From: Deltaproteobacteria bacterium | GTDB taxonomy: Bacteria; Desulfobacterota; Desulfomonilia; UBA1062 | Reading direction: 5' to 3' | DNA: 64,000 bases | Assembly (NCBI GenBank): GCA_029547185.1 | Contig: JAKPPU010000032.1 | Location: forward strand, 105,641 to 169,640 | Shown here: positions 16,008 to 26,036 of the stretch, piece by piece | How positions within the stretch are numbered: position 1 is the stretch's first letter | How the letters are laid out: every line of letters begins with the position of its first letter | Position numbers and translations under genes: made by a program | The notes under the pieces: generated by a model | Seen by the model: only the letters and a program-made list of their open reading frames with translations | The model's database searches: none | Told to the model about the DNA's origin: nothing

Positions 16008-18038
16008 CTACCCTTTCCCTGCCGCCGGTTTCTGAACCGTGTACATGCTCCTGATCTCGTCCGCGAACCGCTCCTTGATGATGCGGCGCTTGAGCTTGAG
16101 CGTGGGCGTCAGCTCGCCTCCCTCCACGCTGAAGGGCTTGGGGAGGAGGGTGAAGTACTTGATCTGCTCATAGCGGGCGAGCCCTTTGTTCACCACGTCC
16201 ACCTGGCTCTGGATGAGGGCCTTGATCTCCTCCCGCTTAACGAGCTCGGAAGGATCATCGACGGCAATGCCCTTTTCCCGGGCGTATTTTTTCAGCTCGT
16301 GGAAATCGGGTACGATGAGCGCGGTGAGGTACTTCTCGCCGTCCCCTGCCAGACAGGCCTGATCGATGTACGGGCGGGCGATGATGGCGAGCTCGATGGG
16401 ATGGGGGGCGACGTTCTTGCCTCCCGAGGTCACGAAGAGCTCTTTCTTGCGGTCCGTGATCTCGAGGAACCCGTCAGAATCGAACCTGCCGATGTCGCCG
16501 GTGAGGAACCAGCCGTCCTCGGTGAACGACTCCTCGGTTTCCTTTGGCATCTTCCAGTATCCCTGGAAGATTTGCGGGCCCCTGGCGAGGATCTCGCCGT
16601 CTTCCGCAATCTTTTCCTCCGTGAGCATCACGGGCTTGCCGACGGTCCCCGGCTTGACCTGGAGACGGTAGGCCATGGTGTTGTATGCGACGGAGAGCTT
16701 GAGCGACCGGGCCGGATTCGTGTGGGGAGATTTCCCCTCTGCCTGCTTCCTGACCATGCAGTCATAGGTCCAGTCGATCATCTTCTTCTGGAACCACGTG
16801 AGGTTGTCCCGGTCGAGGCCTCTGAATTCGGGTGCGTTGTAGTTGAGCACCGCTGCGGTCTCGGTGAGGCCGTACCCCTCGGTGAGCTGGACACCCAGCG
16901 ATCGCATGAAGGTGCAGACGTCCTTCGAGAGCTTGCCTCCGCCCGAACCCGCCATGACGAGCCTGTCGAGCCCGGCCTCCTTGCGGAGCTTGTTGAAGAC
17001 GAGGATATTCGCCTGGGAGAAGAGGAAGAGATCGAGCATGCCCAGGCGGGTTCCGGATGCCATGGCGTCCGAGAACTTTCCGCCCTGGCGCATGGCCCAG
17101 GCAAAGAGGGACTGGACGGCCCCGGGCTGCTTTGCGACCGCCGAGGTGATCTGGTCGTAGACCTTCTCGAAGAAGCGGGGAATGCTGATGATCACGTTGG
17201 GCCGGAGCTCTTTCAAGGTCTTGGGAATCCGGCCGAAGTCCGGCTCAAAGGCGAGGATGCCCCGCTGGCTCAATCCGCCGACATGGTAGTCGCAGGAACG
17301 GCCGTAGACGTGGCATATGGGCAGGTGAACGAGAAAGAGCAGGTGGAGGTCCTTGTCCTGGCCCTGCCGGCGGACAAGGGTCGGGTCGGTGAACTGCTTC
17401 ATGGCGGCCATCCAGTTTGCATGGGTGAGCATGGCGCCCTTGGGACGGCCGGTTGTGCCCGAGGTGTAGATGATGCTGACCACGTCTTCGGGTCTCGCCG
17501 CATTGATGCTCGCGTCGAGCTCGGTCAGATCGAGGTGCTTCCTGCCGATCTCGAGGACCTCGTTGAAATGGTAGACGCCCTGCTTCCTTTCGCCTTTGAG
17601 CGATTCCATGACGATGATCGTCTCGAGGATGCTGTCCGGCTTGACGGCGAGCGCCATCTCCGCTTTGTCCATCGTGGAGCAGAAGATCATCTTCGATTCG
17701 CTGTTGCCGACCATGTAGGAAAGCTCGTCGAGGGACAGGGTAGGGTAGAGGGGAACCTCGACGCCGCCCACGGCCTGTATGGCCTGGTCGGCGATGATCC
17801 AGCGGGGCCGGCTCTCGGAAAAGATCGCAACCTTGTCTCCCCGAGACAGGCCCAATGCCGTCAGGCCTGACGCGAGCTCGAGGGACTGCTGTCTCGTTTC
17901 CCTCCAGGTGAGGGTCTTAAAGTCGTTCGTCGGGTCGCCATTACTGTCGAACCTTCCCATGAGGAACGGCTGTGATCCGTCTATCTCCCTGGACCGCTTG
18001 TGGAAAAACCCGCACAGAGTATCGTCACGATATTCCAT
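16008..18038 (-). CDS. Long-chain fatty-acid-CoA ligase (AMP-forming)
   Basis: 676-residue ANL-superfamily enzyme that activates a carboxylic acid to acyl-CoA through an acyl-adenylate. The AMP-binding P-loop is IIYTSGTTGRPKGAML, the A5-like motif EGYGLTETAAV, and the A7/A8 region TGDIGRFDSDGFLEITDRKKE; the catalytic C-domain lysine is probably in LTPTLKLKRR. Length and layout match the FadD15/FACS group that activates long-chain fatty acids. The preceding 333 bp is AT-rich and carries promoters on both strands. Confidence 0.9.
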   Translation of the reverse strand: MEYRDDTLCGFFHKRSREIDGSQPFLMGRFDSNGDPTNDFKTLTWRETRQQSLELASGLTALGLSRGDKVAIFSESRPRWIIADQAIQAVGGVEVPLYPTLSLDELSYMVGNSESKMIFCSTMDKAEMALAVKPDSILETIIVMESLKGERKQGVYHFNEVLEIGRKHLDLTELDASINAARPEDVVSIIYTSGTTGRPKGAMLTHANWMAAMKQFTDPTLVRRQGQDKDLHLLFLVHLPICHVYGRSCDYHVGGLSQRGILAFEPDFGRIPKTLKELRPNVIISIPRFFEKVYDQITSAVAKQPGAVQSLFAWAMRQGGKFSDAMASGTRLGMLDLFLFSQANILVFNKLRKEAGLDRLVMAGSGGGKLSKDVCTFMRSLGVQLTEGYGLTETAAVLNYNAPEFRGLDRDNLTWFQKKMIDWTYDCMVRKQAEGKSPHTNPARSLKLSVAYNTMAYRLQVKPGTVGKPVMLTEEKIAEDGEILARGPQIFQGYWKMPKETEESFTEDGWFLTGDIGRFDSDGFLEITDRKKELFVTSGGKNVAPHPIELAIIARPYIDQACLAGDGEKYLTALIVPDFHELKKYAREKGIAVDDPSELVKREEIKALIQSQVDVVNKGLARYEQIKYFTLLPKPFSVEGGELTPTLKLKRRIIKERFADEIRSMYTVQKPAAGKG

Positions 18039-18267
18039 GAAACACCTCCTCGATCATATGTGTCCGGCGATTCTACGCACTACTATTAAAAATTCATTTC
18101 CCTGCAGATATCAATGATACACAATAATACCATCACCTTGCGGGCAATGAAACAAGAAATATAACATTAGTTTTTTAACAAGATCCTCTTTTAAGAAATT
18201 ATATTTTACAAAAGAAATATTGCAGTATTTCTACATAACGTTTTGAATAAATTGAAATATTACATGT

Positions 18268-18296
18268 TTGACATATCCTCCCCCGGCAAGTATAGA
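18268..18296 (+). promoter_or_regulatory. Sigma70-type promoter of the NlpC/P60 gene
   Basis: TTGACA, exactly 17 nt, TATAGA, in the AT-rich divergent region 18039-18371. This predicts a leader of about 70 nt containing the small hairpin GGCCT-TATG-AGGCC. The rest of the region shows nothing else I can name. Confidence 0.65.
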
Positions 18297-18371
18297 GTAT
18301 GTATTGAATTTTTGGCCTTATGAGGCCCGTACGAAAGAACTGAACAACTGTATTAGGGGCGGGGTGTTAGA

Positions 18372-19226
18372 ATGAGGAGATACGTTCTGGGTCCAGTCGT
18401 CCTATGCCTTTTGGTCATAGGATTCATCGGGGCTGACTTCGGGCAGGCCGCACAGGCCCGGACAGCCAACAAAAAAGTGATCAAGTCGGCTGCATCGCAT
18501 CAAGCAAAGTCCCACAAAAAAACGGCAGATACCTCACGAGAAGCCCTCGCAGTCAAGAAGACAGCCTCTGCCAAGAAGAAGACGAAGTCGCATCGGAACC
18601 TTCATGCAGCGAAAACGAAGACATCTGCCAAAGCGCACCTTCATGCCCATGCAAAGACGAGAGCCCATGCGCACCTTCGTGCCAGTGCCCGTTCTTTGAA
18701 GCCTCTGGCCCGCATCAATCACGTCGCGGATTATGATCTCCCCGCGCCCCAGCCTTCAGAGCTTCTCCTTGAAAAGAGCTGCCCGGGCTTCGACAGGAGA
18801 ATGGCAAACGGGATCGAGCCCGACGGAATGACCATGAAGATCCTCGAATCTGCCTACAGTTGCCTCGGCACTCCCTACCGGGCGGGTGGAACCACTCCCG
18901 ACGGCTTCGACTGTTCCGGATTCATCAGGTACGTATTCCGGGAGAACGGCATCGAGCTGGCGCGCTCATCCCGGGAGCAGGCCCTCGAGGGGAAGCCCGT
19001 CCAATTGAGCGAGCTCAAGCCCGGCGACCTCATCTTCTTCAAAATGCATCAGGGAAGAAGGGCGGGATCTCATATCGACCATGTGGGCCTCTATGTAGGC
19101 AAGGGGCAGTTCATCCATGCCTCCAACAACCCGCGTTCACGCGAGATCAGGGTGGATGACCTCGAAAAGAGGCATTACCTGCCCAAGATTGTGGAGGCCC
19201 GGAGAATTCTCGACGACGTTCAGTGA
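18372..19226 (+). CDS. NlpC/P60-family peptidoglycan endopeptidase with Lys/His/Ala-rich linker
   Basis: 284 residues. A signal peptide (~1-28) is followed by a basic low-complexity linker of about 90 residues (KTKTSAKAHLHAHAKTRAHAH) and a C-terminal NlpC/P60 (C40) domain. The catalytic cysteine is in GFDCSGFIRYVF, the histidine in SHIDHVGLYVG, and the third polar residue in FIHASN. It should cleave peptide stems in the cell wall. The linker, rich in His and Lys, may bind the wall, anionic polymers or metals. Divergent from the acyl-CoA synthetase gene. Confidence 0.85.
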   Translation: MRRYVLGPVVLCLLVIGFIGADFGQAAQARTANKKVIKSAASHQAKSHKKTADTSREALAVKKTASAKKKTKSHRNLHAAKTKTSAKAHLHAHAKTRAHAHLRASARSLKPLARINHVADYDLPAPQPSELLLEKSCPGFDRRMANGIEPDGMTMKILESAYSCLGTPYRAGGTTPDGFDCSGFIRYVFRENGIELARSSREQALEGKPVQLSELKPGDLIFFKMHQGRRAGSHIDHVGLYVGKGQFIHASNNPRSREIRVDDLEKRHYLPKIVEARRILDDVQ

Positions 19227-19589
19227 TCTGCCTGTACCTGGGCGGGTACATTTGAGCCGACCTCGAACCGGCGTCATCATGCATGCGAAGACGGTCTGCC
19301 TCTTTTCACATCGGGTTTGAAGACATCTCCGATACTGCCTCGGTCTGTTCGCAACGGCGCCCTGACATTACCCAAAGGTAACCTTGAGGTCATGTACGGA
19401 TAAGCTCTATGAGATGCTCACTGAAACCTCAGCAGTGATTGCACACATAATGGAAAAGGTTCCCTTTCATTCAGGGGATGGATCTGATAGTGAGCATACT
19501 CGACCTTATTTGAGGAAGAGGTGTCGGGGAGTGAACAGAAAAAGACGGGAGGGGTGCTCCTTAAAAGCTGCCGAAGGGAGGCCTCTCCC
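19227..19589. other. Intergenic region upstream of the arn operon
   Basis: 363 bp without a convincing gene. Contains the inverted repeat TCACTG-N9-CAGTGA (19418-19438), a possible operator for the arn operon. No clear PmrA- or PhoP-type direct repeats and no convincing promoter hexamers were found. Confidence 0.35.
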
Positions 19590-21164
19590 ATGAGCGCATC
19601 GAGTGTGCGCGTACTCTTTCTTGCCCTGCTCATACAGTGCGTCGGCATCGCCGATCATTCCCTGTGGACGCCCGATGAGCCCCGGGAAGCGCAGATCGTT
19701 CGCGAGATGTCTCTCAAAGGAGACTATCTCATTCCCAGCCATGCCGGCCGACCGTTCCTGGAAAAGCCGCCCCTTTACTACATCGTCGCCACGGCTGCCT
19801 ACAGATTGTTCGGGGGATATTACCAGGAGGCAGGCAGGTTTGCATCTTTGCTCTTCGCGTTTTCACTGCTCCTGGCGGTGTACGCTGCGACCAGGAGCCT
19901 CTATGGCGATGAGGCTTCCGTATTTGCACCCCTCATCCTTGCCACCTTTCCGCTGTTTTTCCTCGCCTCCCACAAGATGCTCGTCGACATGGGCCTCGTT
20001 TTCTTCATCACGGCAGCCATGTGCTCCTTCCTGCTTGCGTTTAAAGGATTGTTCCCCGCAGGATACAAGGTTTTCTGGCTCTGTCTGGTTCTTGCCTTTC
20101 TCACGAAGGGGATCGTCGGGCTTGCCATACCCGGGGCGGGGATTCTCGTCTTCATGCTCTGGCAGCGGGACATGCGCATCATTCGTGATGCCTGGATCAT
20201 CCAGGGCGTCCTGCTCGTCTTTACCGTCATGCTTGCCTGGGGCCTGGTTCTCTACCTTAAGGGGGGCACTGAATTTCTCTACACCTTCTATATCTACAAC
20301 CATCTCGGAAGGTTCATCCCTGCGGGTACGATCTACCAGGGCGGCCACGTGCGGGATTTCTCCTACTATCTCCTGAATGTGCCGCTGCAGACAGCTCCCT
20401 GGTCTCTGCTCCTCGTCCCTGCGGTCGTGAGTGCCGGGCATCGAAGGGATACGGAGAGGTTCCTCTACTCCTGGCTCCTGGGAGGGCTTCTCCTCCTGAG
20501 CATCTCCTCAACGAAGCGGGAGATCTACTTCCTCCCCATGTTCCCTGCGTTGGCCGTCATCATTGCGGGGTGGATGGCACGGTCGGCGTCGGGTGAAACA
20601 GAGAGATGGGAAGAGTATTTCTTGCTGGGCACCGCCGGGCTCATGCTCATCGCATGCATGATCCTTCCCATAGGATACGTGAAGATCGGGGGAGGCATCC
20701 TCCTCGCAGCGGGTCTGGCCATCTTCACCGCCTGCATGTTCGTCCTCCTGTGGAGGCATTACGGACGGAACCTGGCGTACTCTTCCGTCGTCGGCTGGCT
20801 CACGGTGTTCGTTCTCTGGACGCCGGCCATCTTTCCCCAGATCGACCGGATCAAGAGCTACAAGCAGATCTTCATCGATATCGGGAGACAGGTCTCCCAT
20901 GAGGAAGTGATCGGCTACGAGCTGACCGAGACGATCGAGGCCCTCGGTCCTTTTTACGGGGGGTTCCCGGTGAGGAACATCGAGGACAGGGGGCAATTCA
21001 TAAAAGCGCTTGACGACCAGGCGTCCGATTATATTATCGTGCTGCCGGAGAGGCTTGATCCGGGCCTTAGAGAAGAGCTTGCCTCGAGGGCGAGGCTCAC
21101 GGGCAGGCACGGCGGTAAAACAAGGAGGGAGATCGAACTGTGGACGATGCATTCATCCCCATGA
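19590..21164 (+). CDS. arnT: ArnT-like lipid A Ara4N transferase (GT83)
   Basis: 524-residue multi-spanning inner-membrane glycosyltransferase that moves 4-amino-4-deoxy-L-arabinose from undecaprenyl phosphate to lipid A. It has the first-loop acidic motif of the ArnT/PMT superfamily (LWTPDEPREAQI), the FLEKPPLYYI segment, about 11 hydrophobic helices and a periplasmic C-terminal domain. Start at MSASSV, with GAAGGGAGG seven bases upstream. First gene of the arn run; its 3' end overlaps arnB by 25 bp. Confidence 0.85.
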   Translation: MSASSVRVLFLALLIQCVGIADHSLWTPDEPREAQIVREMSLKGDYLIPSHAGRPFLEKPPLYYIVATAAYRLFGGYYQEAGRFASLLFAFSLLLAVYAATRSLYGDEASVFAPLILATFPLFFLASHKMLVDMGLVFFITAAMCSFLLAFKGLFPAGYKVFWLCLVLAFLTKGIVGLAIPGAGILVFMLWQRDMRIIRDAWIIQGVLLVFTVMLAWGLVLYLKGGTEFLYTFYIYNHLGRFIPAGTIYQGGHVRDFSYYLLNVPLQTAPWSLLLVPAVVSAGHRRDTERFLYSWLLGGLLLLSISSTKREIYFLPMFPALAVIIAGWMARSASGETERWEEYFLLGTAGLMLIACMILPIGYVKIGGGILLAAGLAIFTACMFVLLWRHYGRNLAYSSVVGWLTVFVLWTPAIFPQIDRIKSYKQIFIDIGRQVSHEEVIGYELTETIEALGPFYGGFPVRNIEDRGQFIKALDDQASDYIIVLPERLDPGLREELASRARLTGRHGGKTRREIELWTMHSSP

Positions 21165-22264
21165 GCAAGCCGTATATCGGCCGGGAAGAGATCGAGGCGG
21201 TCACGAGGGTCCTCGAGTCCGGGTGGATCACGACAGGGCCTGTATGCCAGGAATTCGAAGGGCAGTTCGCGCGCCTGACGGGTGCCGGCTACGGTTTGAG
21301 CCTGACCTCGGGGACAGCTGGCATGCACCTCATCTTCAAGGCCTTGGGCATTTCGAAGGGCGACGAGGTGATCACCCCCTCGATGACCTTTGTCTCGACC
21401 GTCAACCAGATCGTGATGGCAGGCGCAAAGCCGGTCTTCGCGGACATCGACTACGGTACGCTCCTCATCGATCCGGCCGGGGTCGAGCGGCTCATCACGA
21501 AGCGCACGAAGGCGATCATCCCGGTCCATTTCGCAGGCGCCCCTGCCGACATGGATCCCATCGAGGAGGCCGCAGGGAAAATTCCCATCATCGAGGATGC
21601 AGCGCATGCCATCGGCACCTCCTACAAGGGCCGCCACATCGGCTGCAGAAATCTCGCGGTGTTTTCCTTTCATCCCATCAAGAACATCACGACAGGCGAG
21701 GGCGGCATGGTGACGGGCAACGACGGGGACCTCATGAAGCGCTTGCGGCTGCTCAAGTTCCACGGCATCGAGCGGGATGCCTGGAAGCGCTACGGCAAGG
21801 CATCCGATCCGAGCTACGACATCACCGAACCCGGGTTCAAGTACAACATGACCGATATCCAGGCGGCCCTCGGCGTGGTCCAGATGAAGAAGCTCGTCGA
21901 GATCAACGAAAAACGAGCGAGGATCGCAGGCAAATACATCGAAGCCCTGTCGCCGCTTTCAGGAATCGATCTTCCGGCGAGCCCGGCGTACGATCACGTG
22001 CACTCCTGGCACCTGTTCGTCGTGAAGCTCAGATCAGTCGACCGGAGGCGGTTCATGGAGGCGCTCGCCGAGCACAATATCGGCTACGGCCTCCACTTCC
22101 CCGCATGCCATACCTTGAGCTATGTAAAGAAGATCTGCGGGCAGGTGCACCTCCCGGCCACCGAAGAGGCGGCGGACAGGATCCTGAGCCTTCCGCTCTA
22201 CCCCGGCATGGATGAAAGTCAGGTGCAGCGGGTGATCGATGTGGTGGGGAAGGTTGCGGGGTGA
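21140..22264 (+). CDS. arnB: ArnB-like UDP-4-amino-4-deoxy-L-arabinose aminotransferase
   Basis: 374-residue PLP enzyme of the DegT/DnrJ/EryC1/StrS family, starting at GTG with GGAGGGA upstream. The Schiff-base lysine is in FSFHPIKNITTGEGG; the PLP-binding segments TSGTAGMHL and IIEDAAHAIG are present. It aminates the UDP-4-ketopentose made by the ArnA decarboxylase, using glutamate. Assignment to ArnB rather than another sugar aminotransferase rests on its place among arnT, arnC, arnA and arnD. Confidence 0.88.
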   Translation: MDDAFIPMSKPYIGREEIEAVTRVLESGWITTGPVCQEFEGQFARLTGAGYGLSLTSGTAGMHLIFKALGISKGDEVITPSMTFVSTVNQIVMAGAKPVFADIDYGTLLIDPAGVERLITKRTKAIIPVHFAGAPADMDPIEEAAGKIPIIEDAAHAIGTSYKGRHIGCRNLAVFSFHPIKNITTGEGGMVTGNDGDLMKRLRLLKFHGIERDAWKRYGKASDPSYDITEPGFKYNMTDIQAALGVVQMKKLVEINEKRARIAGKYIEALSPLSGIDLPASPAYDHVHSWHLFVVKLRSVDRRRFMEALAEHNIGYGLHFPACHTLSYVKKICGQVHLPATEEAADRILSLPLYPGMDESQVQRVIDVVGKVAG

Positions 22265-22307
22265 TGAAAGGCTGCGCGGCTTCGGGTCAGAAGAAAAGAG
22301 GGAGTGT

Positions 22308-23234
22308 ATGGAAACAGACAAGATTTCGGTCGTAATCCCGGTTTACAACGAGGAGGAGGGGCTCGAGATGCTCTTTACGAAGCTCGTCCCGGTCATGGAG
22401 GGCATGAAGCGCGATTACGAGATCGTGCTCGTGGACGACGGGAGCACGGACGGCTCCCTCGAGATCATGAGGAGACACGCGGGAGAAAAGATCATGGTGG
22501 TCGAGCTCACGCGGAACTACGGCCAGCATGCAGCGGTGTTCGCCGGCTTCGAGAGCAGCAAGGGCGAGATCATCATCACCATGGACGCCGACCTCCAGAA
22601 CCCGCCCGAAGAGATCCCCCGCCTGATTCAGACCATGGAGGAGGGGGACTACGAGGTCGTGGGCACGATCCGGAGGGCCCGCAAGGATACCGCCTTCCGG
22701 AAGACGGCGAGCCGCATCGTCAATGCCATGACCCGGCGTATCACCGGCGTGAGCCTGCGCGACTGGGGCTGCATGCTCCGGGCATACAGGCGCAACGTCG
22801 TCGAGTACATGGTGAACAGCCGAGAGCACTCGACCTTCATCCCCGCGCTCGCCACGACCTTTGCCAAGCGCATCACCGAGATCGAGGTTTCGCACGCCGA
22901 GCGCTATGCCGGCGAGTCGAAGTACTCTTTCGTCAAGCTCGTGAGCCTGCACTTCGATCTCCTGACCTCCTTCTCCGAGTTCCCCCTGAAGGTCATGCTC
23001 TATCTGGGAATGTTCTTCGCGATCCTCGGGATCGGGTTCGGCGCGTTTTTGGCGATCGCGCGGCTCTATTTCGGCGCCCCGTGGGCCGCGCAAGGCGTGT
23101 TCACCCTGTTCGCGGTCCTGTTCTTCTTCGTGGGCGCCCAGTTTCTCGCGTTCGGGATCATGGGAGAGTACGTGGGCAGGATCTACCGGGAGGTGAAGCG
23201 CAGGCCCCCTTACACCATCAGGAGAATCTACTAG
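22308..23234 (+). CDS. arnC: ArnC-like undecaprenyl-phosphate Ara4FN transferase
   Basis: 308-residue GT2 enzyme that transfers Ara4-formyl-N from UDP to undecaprenyl phosphate. The catalytic domain has LVDDGSTDGS and ITMDADLQNPPEEI, followed by two C-terminal membrane helices (LKVMLYLGMFFAILGIGFG and a second at ~265-290). METDKIS is chosen as start, with GAGGGAG just upstream; the longer frame reads into arnB. Confidence 0.88.
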   Translation: METDKISVVIPVYNEEEGLEMLFTKLVPVMEGMKRDYEIVLVDDGSTDGSLEIMRRHAGEKIMVVELTRNYGQHAAVFAGFESSKGEIIITMDADLQNPPEEIPRLIQTMEEGDYEVVGTIRRARKDTAFRKTASRIVNAMTRRITGVSLRDWGCMLRAYRRNVVEYMVNSREHSTFIPALATTFAKRITEIEVSHAERYAGESKYSFVKLVSLHFDLLTSFSEFPLKVMLYLGMFFAILGIGFGAFLAIARLYFGAPWAAQGVFTLFAVLFFFVGAQFLAFGIMGEYVGRIYREVKRRPPYTIRRIY

Positions 23235-24152
23235 ATGAGGGCGGTCTTCTTCGGCTACCACAACATGGGGGTGCTCGGCATAGCCAAGCTCCTCGAACAC
23301 AGGTTCGAGATCCCGCTCGTATTCACGCACACGGACAGTGCGAGTGAGGAGAACATCTGGTTCGCTTCCGTGGCGGAGCTGTGCAGAAAGCTCTCGCTGA
23401 AATACGTGACCCCCGAGAACCCGAATACGCCCGAGTGGCTATCGCGTATCCGGGAATGCAGGCCGGACATCATCTTCAGCTTCTACTACCGCTTCATGAT
23501 CTCGAAAGACATCCTCGAGATACCCCCGTACGGCGCATACAACCTCCACGGCTCGCTCCTGCCCGCCTATCGGGGAAGGGCGCCGGTGAACTGGGTGATC
23601 ATCAGGGGCGAGGAGACCACCGGGGTCACCCTGCACGAGATGGTGGTGAAGCCCGATGCCGGTCCCATCGTGGCCCAGGCTCAAGTGAAGATCGCCCCGG
23701 ACGACACCCCTGTCCGCCTCTTCGCCAAGCTCGAGGAGGCGGCGGCACGGATGCTCGACGAGGTCCTTCCCGGGATCAGGGAAGGCCGCATCCCCAAGAG
23801 AGAGCAGGACCTGAGCCGAGGCTCGTACTTCGGGGGCAGGAAGCCGGAAGACGGGCGCATCTCCTGGGGGGAAAGCGCCCGGAATATCTACAACCTCATC
23901 CGCGGCGTGACCCGTCCGTATCCGGGCGCCTTCGGGTTCCTGAAGGATGAGAAGGTCCTCTTCTGGTGGGCGGCCGTGAGGGAGGGCCCCGAGCTCGAGC
24001 CCGGCGAGATAGCCGTCCGGGGAGAAACGGTCCTCATCGGCACGGCCTGCGGCGTGCTCGTGCCGTCGGAGATCGAGGTTGAAGGCAAGGTCTATACCAA
24101 TAATGAGATTGCGGAGTACTTCGAACCGCATAAGGGAGAGTGCATGACATGA
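23235..24152 (+). CDS. arnA: ArnA formyltransferase domain as a separate protein
   Basis: 305-residue UDP-Ara4N formyltransferase using 10-formyl-tetrahydrofolate, equal to residues 1-300 of E. coli ArnA. Catalytic Asn and His lie in [16 protein letters not shown] and the Asp in [13 protein letters not shown]. coli fuses this to the decarboxylase in one 660-residue chain; here the two activities are encoded by adjacent genes joined by an ATGA overlap. Its start directly abuts the arnC stop. Confidence 0.88.
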   Translation: MRAVFFGYHNMGVLGIAKLLEHRFEIPLVFTHTDSASEENIWFASVAELCRKLSLKYVTPENPNTPEWLSRIRECRPDIIFSFYYRFMISKDILEIPPYGAYNLHGSLLPAYRGRAPVNWVIIRGEETTGVTLHEMVVKPDAGPIVAQAQVKIAPDDTPVRLFAKLEEAAARMLDEVLPGIREGRIPKREQDLSRGSYFGGRKPEDGRISWGESARNIYNLIRGVTRPYPGAFGFLKDEKVLFWWAAVREGPELEPGEIAVRGETVLIGTACGVLVPSEIEVEGKVYTNNEIAEYFEPHKGECMT

Positions 24153-25171
24153 AGGTTCTGATCTTAGGCGTCAACGGATTCATCGGCTCCCATTTAAGCC
24201 ATCGGATTCTCAAAGATACGGACTGGGATGTGTACGGGATGGATCTCGCAAAGGACAAGCTCGGCTCGAACGTCACGAACCCGCGCTTTCATTTCGTGGA
24301 GGGCGATATCGCCATCAACAAGGAGTGGATCGAATACCATATCAAGAAGTGCGACGTCGTGCTTCCCCTCGTCGCCATCGCCACTCCCAAGACCTATATC
24401 GAAAATCCCTTAGGCGTGTTCGAGCTCGATTTCGAGGAAAACCTGCGGATCATCCGGCAGTGCGTCAAGTACAGAAAGCGGGTGATCTTCCCCTCGACCT
24501 CCGAAGTCTACGGCATGTGCCCCGACGCGGCCTTTAACGAGTACACCTCGAACTTCGTGCTCGGCCCCATCAGCAAGGACCGGTGGATCTACTCCTGCTC
24601 GAAGCAGCTCCTCGACAGGGTGATCTGGGCCTATGGCAAGCAGGGCGGGCTCACGTTCACCCTCATCAGGCCCTTCAACTGGATCGGTCCGCGCCTCGAT
24701 TCGCTCGAGACCGCCAAGGAGGGGTCGTCCCGCGTGGTCACCCAGTTCATAGCGGCGCTCGTGAGCAACGAGCCCATCACGCTCGTGGACGGAGGAATGC
24801 AGAGCCGGTCCTTCACCTACATCGACGACGGCATCGACGCGATCATGAAGATCATCGAGAACAAAGACGGCAAGGCATCCGGCCAGATCTTCAATATCGG
24901 CAACCCTGACAACAACTGCACCATCAAGGACCTCGCCGACAAGCTCATCGCCCTCTTCAAGAAGCAGCCGTGCTACAGCGCAGGCACGTTCAAACCCCGG
25001 GTCGTGGTGAAGAAGGCGCAGAATTTCTACGGCGAGAGCTACCAGGACATCAGCACGAGGGTGCCCTCCATCGAGAATGCCGGGAAGCTGCTCGGCTGGA
25101 AGCCCAAGGTTGCCCTGGACGACGCCCTGCAGCTCACCCTCAAGAGCTTCCTCAAGGAGGCAGGCCTCTAA
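24149..25171 (+). CDS. arnA: ArnA UDP-glucuronic acid decarboxylase domain as a separate protein
   Basis: 340-residue extended short-chain dehydrogenase matching the C-terminal half of E. coli ArnA: NAD-dependent oxidative decarboxylation of UDP-glucuronate to the UDP-4-ketopentose. The Rossmann motif is [10 protein letters not shown], the catalytic SE is in FPSTSEVYG, and Tyr/Lys are in [11 protein letters not shown]. The ATG overlaps the stop of the formyltransferase gene; a GTG three codons earlier is also possible. No ugd gene for UDP-glucuronate supply is in the window. Confidence 0.88.
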   Translation: MKVLILGVNGFIGSHLSHRILKDTDWDVYGMDLAKDKLGSNVTNPRFHFVEGDIAINKEWIEYHIKKCDVVLPLVAIATPKTYIENPLGVFELDFEENLRIIRQCVKYRKRVIFPSTSEVYGMCPDAAFNEYTSNFVLGPISKDRWIYSCSKQLLDRVIWAYGKQGGLTFTLIRPFNWIGPRLDSLETAKEGSSRVVTQFIAALVSNEPITLVDGGMQSRSFTYIDDGIDAIMKIIENKDGKASGQIFNIGNPDNNCTIKDLADKLIALFKKQPCYSAGTFKPRVVVKKAQNFYGESYQDISTRVPSIENAGKLLGWKPKVALDDALQLTLKSFLKEAGL

Positions 25172-25176
25172 GGACC

Positions 25177-26031
25177 ATGCCCCCCCTCGCGCTCAAGGTC
25201 GATATCGACACTCATCAGGGCATGCGGGACGGCGTCCCGCAGATCCTGCACATTCTGGAGAAGCGAGGCCTTAAGGCCAGCTTCTTCGTGAGCTTCGGTC
25301 CGGACCGCTCCGGTCTGGCGGTCCTCCAGCTCCTGAGGCCGAAGTTCGTCCGGAAGATGCTCAGGACCAACGCTGCAGGCACGTACGGTCTGAAGACCGC
25401 CCTCTATGGCACGCTCCTCACGGCGCCCATGATCGGGTGCGCGTTTCCCGAAAGCGTCCGCAGCATAGGCGAGGCCGGCCACGAGCTCGCCTGCCATGCC
25501 TGGGACCACCGGCTGTGGCAGGACTGGCTCTTCCTCATGGGGCAGGGCTCGATCCGGAAATGGCTCGAACGCATGGTGGAAGCCTTCATCGAGATCACGG
25601 ACATGAAGCCGCTCGCCTTCGGGGCGCCCGGCTGGTGCATCGACGGGAGGGTACTCCGCATGATCGGGGACTATGGCTTTTCCTACCTGAGCTGTACCAG
25701 GGCAAGGGAGCCGTTCATCTTCGAAGAGAACGGCATGCTCGAGATCCCCTCGAACCTTCCCTGCATCGAGGAGGCGGGCACAGGGGGCGTTCTCGACGCG
25801 CTCGAAAGGAATGCCGGCAGCCCGGTGCCCCAGGTCCTCCCCGTCCATACCGAAGTGGAGGGCGGCAGGTACGGCCACGATTTCGAGACGATCCTCGACC
25901 GCGCCCGAGATCTCGGCTACAGCATCGAAAGGGTGTGCGACATCGCCGGGACTGTCGATATCGAAGCCCTCCCGCGCCGAGAGCTGAAGATAGGCTGGAT
26001 CCCGAACCGGGCCTTCAAGTGTGCAGTGTGA
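25177..26031 (+). CDS. arnD: ArnD-like deformylase (NodB/polysaccharide deacetylase fold)
   Basis: 284 residues. Removes the formyl group from undecaprenyl-phosphate-Ara4FN before ArnT acts. The metal-binding Asp is in KVDIDTHQGMRDG and the histidine pair in ELACHAWDHRLWQ; FGAPGWCID is the third conserved block. Five bases follow the decarboxylase gene. The run then ends: arnE/arnF-type flippase genes are absent from the window. Confidence 0.88.
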   Translation: MPPLALKVDIDTHQGMRDGVPQILHILEKRGLKASFFVSFGPDRSGLAVLQLLRPKFVRKMLRTNAAGTYGLKTALYGTLLTAPMIGCAFPESVRSIGEAGHELACHAWDHRLWQDWLFLMGQGSIRKWLERMVEAFIEITDMKPLAFGAPGWCIDGRVLRMIGDYGFSYLSCTRAREPFIFEENGMLEIPSNLPCIEEAGTGGVLDALERNAGSPVPQVLPVHTEVEGGRYGHDFETILDRARDLGYSIERVCDIAGTVDIEALPRRELKIGWIPNRAFKCAV

Positions 26032-26036
26032 GAGGC

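Noticed and set aside
15396..17870. An 824-codon open frame on the plus strand
   Set aside because: Antisense to the acyl-CoA synthetase, whose motifs are unmistakable; the frame has no recognisable domain and begins without a ribosome-binding site.
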